From the NCBI RefSeq assembly GCF_002797325.1, contig NZ_KZ454938.1, positions 353,322-417,321 of the forward strand: a DNA stretch of 64,000 nucleotides, in the 5' to 3' direction. The translations under genes and the position numbers were made by a program. Within the stretch, counting starts at the first letter, position 1. Each line of letters starts with the position of its first letter. Below the pieces are notes generated by a model. It did not search any database and was not told the DNA's origin. It saw nothing but the letters and a program-made list of their open reading frames with translations. Below, piece after piece: positions 25,241 through 32,441 of this stretch. The DNA is from Bacillus sp. FJAT-45037. Lineage in GTDB: Bacteria; Bacillota; Bacilli; Bacillales; Bacillaceae_D.

Positions 25241-26200
25241 TTGAGTAAAGGGATTCGTTATCAAAAAGTAGGCGACAAAATAGAGTCTTATTTATTAATC
25301 AAAACAGCTACTAAAGGGATTGCAAGTAATGGAAAACCCTTTTTAACATTAATTTTTGGAGATCATACTGGTGAGATTGAAGCGAAGTTGTGGGGATGTT
25401 CCCCTGAGGATGAGAGCGCATTCTCAAGCAAGGCAATCGTACATATTCAAGGAGATATCATTGAATACCGTGGACGTCTTCAATTGAAAATTTCAAGCAT
25501 ACGTCCAACGACAGCGATGGACAATGTGAAGGTAGCAGACTTTGTTCGTTCTGCCCCCATTTCACCAGAGGACATGCTAGAGGAAATTACGCAATACATT
25601 TTTGAAATGAAGAATCCAACAATCCAACGTGTAACTCGTTTCTTATTAAAGAAACATCAACAAGCATTTTTAGAGTCACCTGCCGCAACAAAAAACCATC
25701 ATGAATTTGTTTCTGGCCTTGCTTATCATGTCGTTTCCATGTTAAAAGTGGCAAAAGATTTAGTTGCCCTGTACCCTTCATTAGATCATGATTTATTATA
25801 TGCTGGAGTTATTTTGCACGATCTCGGTAAAGTCCGTGAACTCTCTGGTCCTATCGATACCACGTACACAATTGAAGGCAAATTGATCGGACATATCTCT
25901 ATTGTCGTCAATGAGATCGCAGAAGCAGCAAAAGAACTTGAGATTGATGGCGAAGAAGTATTGATCCTTCAACATATGGTCTTAAGTCACCATGGTAAAG
26001 GGGAGTGGGGCTCACCGAAGGTTCCTGTTGTTCGTGAAGCAGAAGTTCTTCATATGATTGATAATATTGATGCGAAAATCAATATGATGGATCGTGCGTT
26101 AGAGCGAGTTCAACCTGGTGAATTTTCTGAGCGTGTGATGGCACTTGATAATCGCAGCTTCTATAAACCAACTTTTCATGAGCCACCATTAGATATCTAA
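25241..26200 (+). CDS. yhaM: 3'-5' exoribonuclease YhaM
   Basis: RNase that trims 3' ends. 319 residues with an N-terminal OB-fold (about 1-100; [21 protein letters not shown]) and a C-terminal HD domain ([17 protein letters not shown] with the first His, VILHDLGKV with the HD pair, [13 protein letters not shown]). GAGGTGA lies 5 nt before TTG 25241; an in-frame GTG at 25232 sits inside that RBS and is rejected. Followed by yhaL as in B. subtilis. Confidence 0.95.
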   Translation: MSKGIRYQKVGDKIESYLLIKTATKGIASNGKPFLTLIFGDHTGEIEAKLWGCSPEDESAFSSKAIVHIQGDIIEYRGRLQLKISSIRPTTAMDNVKVADFVRSAPISPEDMLEEITQYIFEMKNPTIQRVTRFLLKKHQQAFLESPAATKNHHEFVSGLAYHVVSMLKVAKDLVALYPSLDHDLLYAGVILHDLGKVRELSGPIDTTYTIEGKLIGHISIVVNEIAEAAKELEIDGEEVLILQHMVLSHHGKGEWGSPKVPVVREAEVLHMIDNIDAKINMMDRALERVQPGEFSERVMALDNRSFYKPTFHEPPLDI

Positions 26201-26263
26201 GTTCTATAATTCCTTTTTCCCTCATAGTCTTTAATAAGATAAGACAAGCAGGGAGGAATTATT

Positions 26264-26542
26264 ATGAATGAACGTCAAAAAAACCAACGACGTGCGCTGA
26301 TTCTATTAATCATACTTGCGGTATTGTTTGTATTAACTCAAACAACACTAGGTGCGATTCTATTAGCCAGTCCGTGGTGGGTTTACTTTGTGATCGCAGG
26401 TATTCTTTTAAGCGGTTATTTATCAATGAAGTATTCTAAAGAAGAACATGAATTCGAACAAGAGTGGATTGAAAAAGAAGGTAACGTCTATATGGAACGA
26501 TTGGCTGAAGAAAAGGCAAAGCGAGCAAAAGAAAGGTCGTAG
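26264..26542 (+). CDS. yhaL: Sporulation protein YhaL
   Basis: 92 residues: two membrane helices (about 10-30, 34-52; SPWWVYFVIAGILLSGYLSM) and a charged C-terminal helix EWIEKEGNVYMERLAEEKAK that is the hallmark of the YhaL family. B. subtilis YhaL is 70 aa with one helix; this one has an additional N-terminal hydrophobic segment. Neighbour of yhaM and prsA as expected. Confidence 0.85.
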   Translation: MNERQKNQRRALILLIILAVLFVLTQTTLGAILLASPWWVYFVIAGILLSGYLSMKYSKEEHEFEQEWIEKEGNVYMERLAEEKAKRAKERS

Positions 26543-26567
26543 CGAAATAGCTACGACCTTTTTTTCT
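26532..26567 (+). terminator. Terminator overlapping the yhaL stop
   Basis: AAAGGTCGTAGC pairs perfectly with GCTACGACCTTT (12 bp), then T5. The 5' arm contains the last yhaL codons and stop. Confidence 0.9.
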
Positions 26568-26687
26568 TTATTTTACCCTATTGGTGATCTAATCCTCGAC
26601 TTTAGCTAGGAGATACTCAAAGAAATCATTGAAAATTAGCATAAATTAGACGGATCTGAGTCCTGTGAGCGACTTGCGAGTACAGCT

Positions 26688-26795
26688 CGCGCGAAACGAA
26701 CCCATTATCGCGCAAACTGTTTACTTTTCCGCGCGAAGTTTCTTCATTTCCGCGCAATTTTAGCAAGTTTTCGCGCAAACGCTTCAAAAAAATGG
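26688..26795. repeat. 21-bp period CGCGC array, copy 2
   Basis: Five CGCGC cores start at 26688, 26709, 26730, 26751 and 26772, each exactly 21 bp apart. Flanks are TCGCGCGAAA, TCGCGCAAA, TTCCGCGCGAAG, TTTCCGCGCAA and TTCGCGCAAA; spacer bases vary. ATGG occurs 20 bp after the last core, as in copy 1. Module A of repeat locus 2 begins about 30 bp further on. Confidence 0.75.
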
Positions 26796-26822
26796 TAAAA
26801 GTTGAGTGGTACCGCTTCCGGT

Positions 26823-27345
26823 GGCTCCTTGGGTTGAGGGAAAACCGGTGAATCGAACGAAGTCAGAGAGCGACTTCTAATCGCTCCTCCTAGTTTTCCC
26901 TCAACCCAGAGCAGTCGCCTCCGCTTTTCTTGTCTAGCTGCGGTTGCCAGAGGCTCGTGGTCAAATAACCTGCCAGATAGAAAAGCATGAAGCGCTTTTC
27001 ATCTGCCAGAACATTTGCATTACGCCTCTAAGCGGCAACCTCCGCTTTTCTTGTCTAGCTCCAGGGCTCAGCTGCTAGTGAAATTCCGTTCGCCTCGGTC
27101 GATAAGTCAACATCAGATCACTACGTTCTCTGTGTTTCCTTTATCTCGGTCGCCGCCCTCCATTTCATACGCCGCTGAACGAGCCCTTCCGCTTTTCTGT
27201 CTAGCTTCGGAGTCCAGTGGCTAGTAAAATTCCGATCGCCTCGGTCGATAAGTCAACATCGAATCACTACGTTCTTCGTGTTTCCTATATCTCGGTAGCC
27301 GCTCTCCATTTTATACGCCACTAAACGAACTCCTACACTTTTCTA
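26823..27345. repeat. Modular hairpin repeat locus 2 (A, B, C, C)
   Basis: Modules A (26823-26938), B (26939-27059), C (27060-27205) and a diverged C (27206-27345). A pairs through a perfect 15-bp stem, GGGTTGAGGGAAAAC (26831) with GTTTTCCCTCAACCC (26893). B contains GTTGCC/GGCAAC outer arms and an inner GAAAAGC/GCTTTTC stem. C has outer arms AGGGCTC / GAGCCCT where locus 1 has GGAGTCC / GGACTCC. The second C has GTGGCTAGTAAAAT opposite ATTTTATACGCCAC. No protein gene; the locus ends 1 bp before the stop of the minus-strand YjcZ-like gene. Confidence 0.85.
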
Positions 27346-27346
27346 C

Positions 27347-27457
27347 TTAACAGTAAAATGTTGCGCCTACGATGACTAGTAGGATAAAGAGGATTACTAA
27401 GATTGTGAAGCCGTTATCGCTTTCGTAATGTCCATGTTGTTGTTGTTGTTTTGACAT
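27347..27457 (-). CDS. YjcZ-family sporulation miniprotein
   Basis: 36 residues: MSKQQQQHGHYESDNGF followed by one hydrophobic helix TILVILFILLVIVGATFYC. The GF-x-hydrophobic-VGA pattern is that of YjcZ-like sporulation proteins. AAAGGATGA precedes ATG. It faces repeat locus 2 at its 3' end and is divergent in sequence from the two similar genes at 28884 and 29028. Confidence 0.8.
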   Translation of the reverse strand: MSKQQQQHGHYESDNGFTILVILFILLVIVGATFYC

Positions 27458-27651
27458 GCTATTCATCCTTTCGATTCCGTAGTTAGGGGGTTCCCATAAT
27501 CTAACGTATGCAAATGTCTATGTTTTGACATAGGCAAATCTGGAATTTGGGCTTGGTTCTTTCAATCAAGGTAGGGAGATTGTCAGTGGAGGGCATCATA
27601 TACTAATGAAGAAATACTTTTAACAACTTCTCATATAAGCAATCCAAATAG

Positions 27652-27690
27652 AAAAAGGCCATATGAGCATTTCTCATATGGCCTTAATTT
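27652..27690 (-). terminator. prsA terminator
   Basis: Perfect 13-bp stem AAGGCCATATGAG / CTCATATGGCCTT with a 5-nt loop; on the minus strand it is followed by TTTTTC. Begins next to the prsA stop. Confidence 0.9.
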
Positions 27691-28599
27691 TTATTCTGTT
27701 TCCGTTGATGCACTTTGATTAAATAGTTCAGCAAACTCAGGATCTTTCACATCAATGTTTGCATTTTCGATGAGATCATTTAATACTTCGTCAGTTGATT
27801 TTGATTGTTGTTGAATTAATGTTTCTTCAATATCATCTGCAAAGTCTTCATACTCTGACTTGCGGTCTGTAACTTTAATAATATGGAAACCAAATTCAGA
27901 TTCAACCGCGTCACTTATCTCGCCAACTTCAAGGGCGAATGCTGCTTCTTCAAATTCAGTAACCATTTCACCAGGGCCAAATAAACCTAAGCTCCCGCCT
28001 CTAGATGCTGACCCATCCATTGAATACTCAGCAGCCAAATCACCGAATTCTTCTCCTGCTTCAAGTTTCTCAAGAACTTCATTCGCTGTTTCTTCATCTT
28101 CTACAAGAATATGACTTGCTTCTACTTGTTCAGAGTATTGCTCTGAATTCTCTTCGTAATAAGCCACTTTATCTTCTTCTGTTACATCAACATCAGATTT
28201 AGCTAATTTATCAAGAACGATTGGTGGAACAACCATATCTTCGACGAAGGCGTCCATGGAATCATAGCTCATGTTAAATTGGTTATCTAAAGTTTCAAGT
28301 AATTCCTCATCCGATTCTACATTCAGTTGTGATTTGAAGTTTTGAACACCTTCTTCAATCTCTTCCTCTGTAATCCCAAGATCGTCCTGAGCATTCGCAA
28401 TAATTAGGCGTTGGACCATTTCTTCTAATGTTGCATCGCCATAACGTTCTTTCATTTTGGCATAGAGCTCAGCTTCCGTTAGCTCAGTACCATCTACTAT
28501 CGCTACTACAGCTGATTCTGAAGTTGTTTCCTCATTATTGCATGCTGCAAGTACTGTAATACAAGCAATTCCAACAGCTGCGATCATACGTTTTTTCAT
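27691..28599 (-). CDS. prsA: Foldase lipoprotein PrsA (parvulin peptidyl-prolyl isomerase)
   Basis: Helps exported proteins fold outside the membrane. 302 residues: lipoprotein signal with lipobox LAAC (Cys20), an N-terminal SurA-like helical part, a parvulin domain from about residue 160 ([51 protein letters not shown]) and a C-terminal helical tail. Strikingly acidic throughout, as expected for a protein exposed at alkaline pH. Position next to yhaL and the length (B. subtilis PrsA 292 aa) support the name. Confidence 0.95.
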   Translation of the reverse strand: MKKRMIAAVGIACITVLAACNNEETTSESAVVAIVDGTELTEAELYAKMKERYGDATLEEMVQRLIIANAQDDLGITEEEIEEGVQNFKSQLNVESDEELLETLDNQFNMSYDSMDAFVEDMVVPPIVLDKLAKSDVDVTEEDKVAYYEENSEQYSEQVEASHILVEDEETANEVLEKLEAGEEFGDLAAEYSMDGSASRGGSLGLFGPGEMVTEFEEAAFALEVGEISDAVESEFGFHIIKVTDRKSEYEDFADDIEETLIQQQSKSTDEVLNDLIENANIDVKDPEFAELFNQSASTETE

Positions 28600-28826
28600 T
28601 CATTCCACTCCTAGAAATAATTTCATGTTAGATGAGTGTGCGATTATTTTGGTTAAACAAAATAAATCATTCATCATGGTTTCCATTTTTTGATTTAATA
28701 AAGACCTTATAAAGCGCGCTTTCATATGATATTACAGACATTACTATACCATAAAAAAACAAGCTTGAGAAAGGTTTTCCAACAGGACTCTGACGTTGAA
28801 ATGATTATAATAGGTCATTCGCCTAG

Positions 28827-28854
28827 TACCTATATAAGGCAATTGCATAGTATA
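28827..28854 (+). promoter_or_regulatory. Possible sigma-K type promoter of the YjcZ-like pair
   Basis: CATAGTATA (28846-28854) matches the mother-cell -10 form CATAnnnTA, with TACC 15 bp upstream as a candidate -35 (mACm). Mother-cell expression would suit YjcZ-family genes. Confidence 0.4.
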
Positions 28855-28883
28855 TCCTAACAAAGTAAAGAGGAGGTGTTCTT

Positions 28884-28967
28884 ATGTCTCACTCATATAG
28901 CGGTGGTTTCGCGTTAATCGTCGTATTGTTCATCTTACTAGTAATCGTAGGTGCAGCTTGGTGCTAG
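28884..28967 (+). CDS. YjcZ-family sporulation miniprotein
   Basis: 27 residues, MSHSYSGG followed by FALIVVLFILLVIVGAAWC: a Ser/Gly head and one membrane helix, ending in Cys. AGAGGAGGTG precedes ATG by 6 nt. Tandem with a second, nearly identical copy 60 bp downstream, which is how these genes usually occur in Bacillaceae. Confidence 0.85.
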   Translation: MSHSYSGGFALIVVLFILLVIVGAAWC

Positions 28968-29027
28968 ACTAGCACCAACACCTCTGTACGGAAGTAACAT
29001 ATTACTAATGGAAGGGAGGATTCTCTC

Positions 29028-29117
29028 ATGGGTCACTCTTATGGATATAACGGATTTGCGTTGATCGTTGTATTATTTATTCTTTTAGTGATTATTGGCG
29101 CTTCTTGGTGCTGCTAA
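29028..29117 (+). CDS. YjcZ-family sporulation miniprotein, tandem copy
   Basis: 29 residues, MGHSYGYNG followed by FALIVVLFILLVIIGASWCC. Differs from its upstream neighbour mainly in the head and a second terminal Cys; it is a tandem duplicate. RBS GGAAGGGAGG. A terminator follows. Confidence 0.85.
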   Translation: MGHSYGYNGFALIVVLFILLVIIGASWCC

Positions 29118-29132
29118 TCACTATATACAAGA

Positions 29133-29168
29133 AGAGACTGGAACCTTTTCAAAGGCTCCAGTCTTTTC
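29133..29168 (+). terminator. Terminator after the YjcZ-like pair
   Basis: AGACTGGA / TCCAGTCT with an inner CCTTT / AAAGG stem and a T4 tail. Confidence 0.85.
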
Positions 29169-29206
29169 GTTGTGAAGCGAGAGATAACCTTCGCTTTTCT
29201 GTCTAG

Positions 29207-29586
29207 CTCCAGGGCTCAGCGACTAGTGAAATTCCGTTCGCCTCGGTCGATAAGTCAACATCAGATCACTATGTTCTCTGTGTTTTCTTTATCTCGGTCG
29301 CCGCTCTCCATTTCATACGCCGCTGAACGAGCCCTTCCGCTTTTCTGTCTAGCTGCGGCTCCTTGGAATTCGGGGAAAACCGGTGAATCGAACGAAGTCA
29401 AAGAGCGACTTCTTATCGATCCCCCTAGTTTTCCCGAATCCCAGACCAGTCGCCTCCGCTTTTCGTGTCTAGCTGCGGTTGCCAGAGGCTCGTGGACAAA
29501 TAACCTGCCAGATATAAAAGAAAAAAGCGCTTTTAATCTACCAGAACATTTGCATGACGCCTCTAAGCGGCAACCTCCGCTTTTCT
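29207..29586. repeat. Modular hairpin repeat locus 3 (C, A, B)
   Basis: Modules C (29207-29353, outer arms AGGGCTC / GAGCCCT), A (29354-29471, arms GGAATTCGGGGAAAAC at 29365 and GTTTTCCCGAATCC at 29428) and B (29472-29586). Order differs from loci 1 and 2, so the modules are exchangeable units. Module A's stem sequence differs from the other two copies on both arms in a matching way. The locus sits between the YjcZ-like pair and a facing membrane-protein gene and carries no credible gene. Confidence 0.85.
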
Positions 29587-29764
29587 AAGTAAACATGAAT
29601 TTTACATAGGTTGATGTTAGTAGGATGGTCATGAGGATGTTTATGGTTCTGAACACTTTAGGTTGTTTTTCGGTTGGGATTTCTTTGCGTTCACATAAGG
29701 CGTCCGTCATTGAATTGATCATGAACAAGATAAATAGAGCAAAAAACACAAGGAAAAAGAGCAT
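29585..29764 (-). CDS. Small two-helix membrane protein
   Basis: 59 residues: a Phe-rich N-terminal helix (LFFLVFFALFILFMINSM), a polar loop ALCERKEIPTEKQPK and a second helix (INILMTILLTSTYVKFMF). GGAGG stands 7 nt before ATG 29764. No family recognised. Its last codons merge with the end of repeat locus 3, so the C-terminus could have been changed by repeat insertion. Confidence 0.6.
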   Translation of the reverse strand: MLFFLVFFALFILFMINSMTDALCERKEIPTEKQPKVFRTINILMTILLTSTYVKFMFT

Positions 29765-29933
29765 CAAACTGCCTCCAGTCTAGCTTTGTCTTATCTTAAA
29801 CTTTATCAAAAATTTCAATAAAAAGATAGAAGAATGCTTGATTTAGTTTTTGGCAAAAGGGTATTCTCACTGTAATATATGAAAGTGTAATGTATTTTAC
29901 GCATAGTTATATGCTAAATGAGGTGGGGAAAGT

Positions 29934-30530
29934 ATGAGAGAACAGAAGAAAAGATGGTTTCCTTTTAAAGGAGCATTTTTGGTCTTGTTAGGTGTTAATA
30001 TTGTAGCAATCATAGCTGTGGTTGTCATGGTATCTAGATTAACTGTACCAATCGATCAAGAGTATTTCGAGTCATCAGCTCCTGTTGATAGAGAGGCAGC
30101 CTTTACAATCGAAACATCAAAAAGTAAATTGAACGGGTTGATTGCTAAGGAAATTGAAAAAGAGGATCAGGGTGTTCCCTATGTTGTAGAAATTGGGGAT
30201 GAGTTGATTGAGTTTAGATCGGCGTTTGAGTTATTTGGGCAACAAATACCGGTTCAAATGAGTTTTGATCCGGAAGTGACAGACAATGGGGATATTGTTT
30301 TACATGCAGAGCAAATCTTTGTCAGTGTTTTTGAAATGCCAGCAGATCGAGCAATGCAAATTATTAAAGATTTTACGGATATGCCAGAATGGGTCGAAAT
30401 TTACCCAGCTGATCAGCTCGCTCATATTAAAGTAACGGAAATCGACGTGGACCCTTCAATTGAATTTCGCGCACAGACAATTAATATAGCAGAAGATCAA
30501 TTTGTTTTTGAAATGATATTAGTTGATTGA
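29934..30530 (+). CDS. ypmS: YpmS family protein (DUF2140)
   Basis: 198 residues: one N-terminal membrane helix (about 12-34, GAFLVLLGVNIVAIIAVVVM) and an extracytoplasmic beta-rich domain with the family blocks FGQQIPVQMSFDPEVTDNGD and LPADRAM-like VFEMPADRAMQIIKDF. Function unknown; in other Bacilli DUF2140 proteins are membrane-anchored and adjacent to varied genes. GAGGTGGGG precedes ATG. Single-gene unit with its own terminator. Confidence 0.85.
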   Translation: MREQKKRWFPFKGAFLVLLGVNIVAIIAVVVMVSRLTVPIDQEYFESSAPVDREAAFTIETSKSKLNGLIAKEIEKEDQGVPYVVEIGDELIEFRSAFELFGQQIPVQMSFDPEVTDNGDIVLHAEQIFVSVFEMPADRAMQIIKDFTDMPEWVEIYPADQLAHIKVTEIDVDPSIEFRAQTINIAEDQFVFEMILVD

Positions 30531-30546
30531 ACATAATGTGGATGAA

Positions 30547-30587
30547 AAGGAGTACGAGTAGATTCATTACTTGTATTCCTTTTTTAT
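30547..30587 (+). terminator. Terminator after the ypmS-like gene
   Basis: AAGGAGTACGAGTA pairs with TACTTGTATTCCTT (14 bp, two G-U), then T-rich tail. Confidence 0.85.
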
Positions 30588-30729
30588 ATTTGAAGAAGAT
30601 TAGTTAGAATTTTGTGTTAAAATAATTGTGGATGAATTTGGTGTAAGAGTGAAGAGCTTGCAAGTTTTTAGCTAATACGGTCAGGCACTGTATATTTGAA
30701 ATAGTGATCTGCAATTGGAGGGCTTACAA

Positions 30730-31161
30730 ATGAACAGAATTAATTTGCTCACTTTAGGAGTTAAAAACATCGACCAATCGTTAATATTTTATCGTGATGG
30801 ATTAGGCTTTGAGACAACGGTTAGTGAAAATAGTCCTGTAATTGTGTTTTTCAATAATAAAGGAACAAAATTAGCGCTATACCCATTAGATGAGTTGGCA
30901 AAAGATATAAACGAGGAGGAACCGCCTGCTCGCAGTGGGTTTCCTGGAATCACTCTTGCTTATAACGCCCAATCAATTAATGAAGTGGATCAAATATTTG
31001 AAAGAGCAAAACAAGCAGGTGCAAAGGTTCTCAAACATCCTCAACGGGTTTTCTGGGGAGGGTACAGCGGGTACTTTGCTGATCCAGACGGTTACTATTG
31101 GGAAGTAGCATACGGTGAGGATTGGGAGTTTGATGAAAATGAAATGTTGGTGATTAAGTAA
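30730..31161 (+). CDS. VOC (glyoxalase/bleomycin-resistance fold) protein
   Basis: 143 residues, two beta-alpha-beta-beta-beta halves typical of the vicinal oxygen chelate fold: LLTLGVKNIDQSLIFYRDGL at the start and GYFADPDGYYWEVAYGED at the end, the latter with the usual metal-ligand Glu. Substrate unknown; relatives include glyoxalases, dioxygenases and drug-binding proteins. GGAGGG lies 7 nt before ATG 30730, preferred over TTG 30715. Followed by an acetyltransferase gene 19 nt later, likely in one operon. Confidence 0.88.
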   Translation: MNRINLLTLGVKNIDQSLIFYRDGLGFETTVSENSPVIVFFNNKGTKLALYPLDELAKDINEEEPPARSGFPGITLAYNAQSINEVDQIFERAKQAGAKVLKHPQRVFWGGYSGYFADPDGYYWEVAYGEDWEFDENEMLVIK

Positions 31162-31180
31162 CGAATGGATGTGGCTCATT

Positions 31181-31678
31181 ATGAAAATTAGACAAGTCAT
31201 ACATAAAGACGCAGAGAAGTTAGAGAAATTAATTAAGCAGGTCGAGTCAGAATCCGACTTTATGTTAATGAATCCTGGTGAAAGAAAAACGACCGTGGAG
31301 CAGTTTAAGAAACAAATGGATCATTTCGATAAACAAGAAAACGCTGTGATATTTGGAGCAGAATTAGATGCCCAATTGATTGGCTATTTAATGGCCATCG
31401 GAGGGAGTGTTGAAAGAACAAAGCACTCTGCTTTTATTGTTGTTGGGATCTTAAAAGAATATCGAGGCAAAGGAATTGGAACGAAGTTATTTGAACGATT
31501 AGATGACTGGGCAAGAGAAGTGGGTCTTGTTAGACTAGAGCTCACGGTTGTCACAAAGAATGAAGCTGGTTTATCTTTATACACGAAAAGTGGGTTTGAG
31601 ATTGAGGGTTTAAAAAGAAGGTCATTAAGTATTGATGGTTTATTTTATGATGAACATTATATGTCAAAACTCCTTTGA
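31181..31678 (+). CDS. GNAT family N-acetyltransferase
   Basis: 165 residues with the complete GNAT signature: AFIVVGILKEYRGKGIGTKL (strand 4 and pyrophosphate loop RGKGIG), then LELTVVTKNEAGLSLYTKSGF and a C-terminal RRSLSIDGLFYDEHYM. This C-terminal pattern is common in RimJ/RimL-like and small-molecule acetyltransferases of Bacilli. The acceptor is unknown. Chosen start ATG 31181; upstream GGATG is a weak RBS, suggesting coupling to the VOC gene. Confidence 0.88.
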   Translation: MKIRQVIHKDAEKLEKLIKQVESESDFMLMNPGERKTTVEQFKKQMDHFDKQENAVIFGAELDAQLIGYLMAIGGSVERTKHSAFIVVGILKEYRGKGIGTKLFERLDDWAREVGLVRLELTVVTKNEAGLSLYTKSGFEIEGLKRRSLSIDGLFYDEHYMSKLL

Positions 31679-31712
31679 ACTAGTAAAGGTCTATAACTTA
31701 AATAAAATAAGG

Positions 31713-31748
31713 AAGAACATTGGAGAACAATCATCCAATGTTCTTTGT
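31713..31748 (+). terminator. Terminator after the GNAT gene
   Basis: AAGAACATTGGA / TCCAATGTTCTT, perfect 12-bp stem with a 9-nt loop and short T run. Confidence 0.85.
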
Positions 31749-31846
31749 TGTGAAGAATATGGCTATTTGCAATCCGCAATTCTCACAATGAATGAGGCCC
31801 CTATTTTTAGTAGGCAAAAAATATCCCCAATATAATATTTAGAAAA

Positions 31847-31910
31847 TTGTATACGTTTTCCTTTTATCATGATAATCTAATTTTATAGATTATCAATCTG
31901 TAAAATTAGA
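31847..31910 (+). promoter_or_regulatory. Promoter with two overlapping inverted repeats (ArsR-type operator)
   Basis: TTGTAT (31847-31852), 18-bp spacer, GATAAT (31871-31876). GATAATCTA (31871-31879) pairs with TAGATTATC (31886-31894); TCTAATTTTA (31876-31885) pairs with TAAAATTAGA (31901-31910). The two dyads share bases, so they cannot both extrude at once, and the first covers the -10. Likely autoregulatory site of the downstream winged-helix protein. Confidence 0.6.
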
Positions 31911-31935
31911 TCGACGGAGAGTGGAGGAGAATGCT

Positions 31936-32439
31936 GTGGATCATAGACCTTTAGATATTTCTGTAGAACAGGCTAAGTTACTTGGTAGTGCTTTACGTGT
32001 AATGATCATTGGTCAATTAGTGAACGAACCGAAAACATCAAAACAAGTTGCCGATCAACTGGGCGAGTCTGGCGGAAATGTGCATTATCATATTAAAAAG
32101 TTACATGATGGTGGGTTGTTGGAGCTTGTTTTTGAGAAACAAGTTGGAGGCGTGACTGAAAAATATTATAAGTCAAAAGCAAAGTGGTTTAATTCTCCTG
32201 GAGATACACCGGTTGATCAAGCGTTAAGAGATGATTTTGATGCGAAAAGCTCGACGGCACTAAGTCTTCGATTACAGTTAACGACTGAACAAAAAAATGA
32301 GATTGAGGATGAATTTAAGGCGTTTCTAGAAAGATGGGTAGAAAAAACAAGTCGAAATGATAGTAATGACAGTGAAGAATTTAGTATCGGGGTGAAGATT
32401 AATTCAACACAACCTAAACAGCAAGCATTGGAGGAGTAG
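31936..32439 (+). CDS. ArsR-like winged-helix transcriptional regulator
   Basis: 167 residues. N-terminal winged helix (QAKLLGSALRVMIIGQLVNE, KTSKQVADQLGESGGNVHYH, IKKLHDGGLLELV) followed by a helical C-terminal domain without obvious Cys metal ligands, so a metal-sensing role is not supported. GTGGAGGAGA lies 6 nt before GTG 31936, preferred to GTG 31921. Only 2 nt separate its stop from an MFS transporter gene, so the regulator very probably controls that transporter. Confidence 0.85.
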   Translation: MDHRPLDISVEQAKLLGSALRVMIIGQLVNEPKTSKQVADQLGESGGNVHYHIKKLHDGGLLELVFEKQVGGVTEKYYKSKAKWFNSPGDTPVDQALRDDFDAKSSTALSLRLQLTTEQKNEIEDEFKAFLERWVEKTSRNDSNDSEEFSIGVKINSTQPKQQALEE

Positions 32440-32441
32440 AT

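Noticed and set aside
26688-26795. Considered whether the 21-bp array is a CRISPR or a coding heptapeptide repeat
   Set aside because: Only the 5-bp core repeats, far shorter than CRISPR repeats, no cas genes are near, and no frame with RBS encodes a seven-residue repeat.
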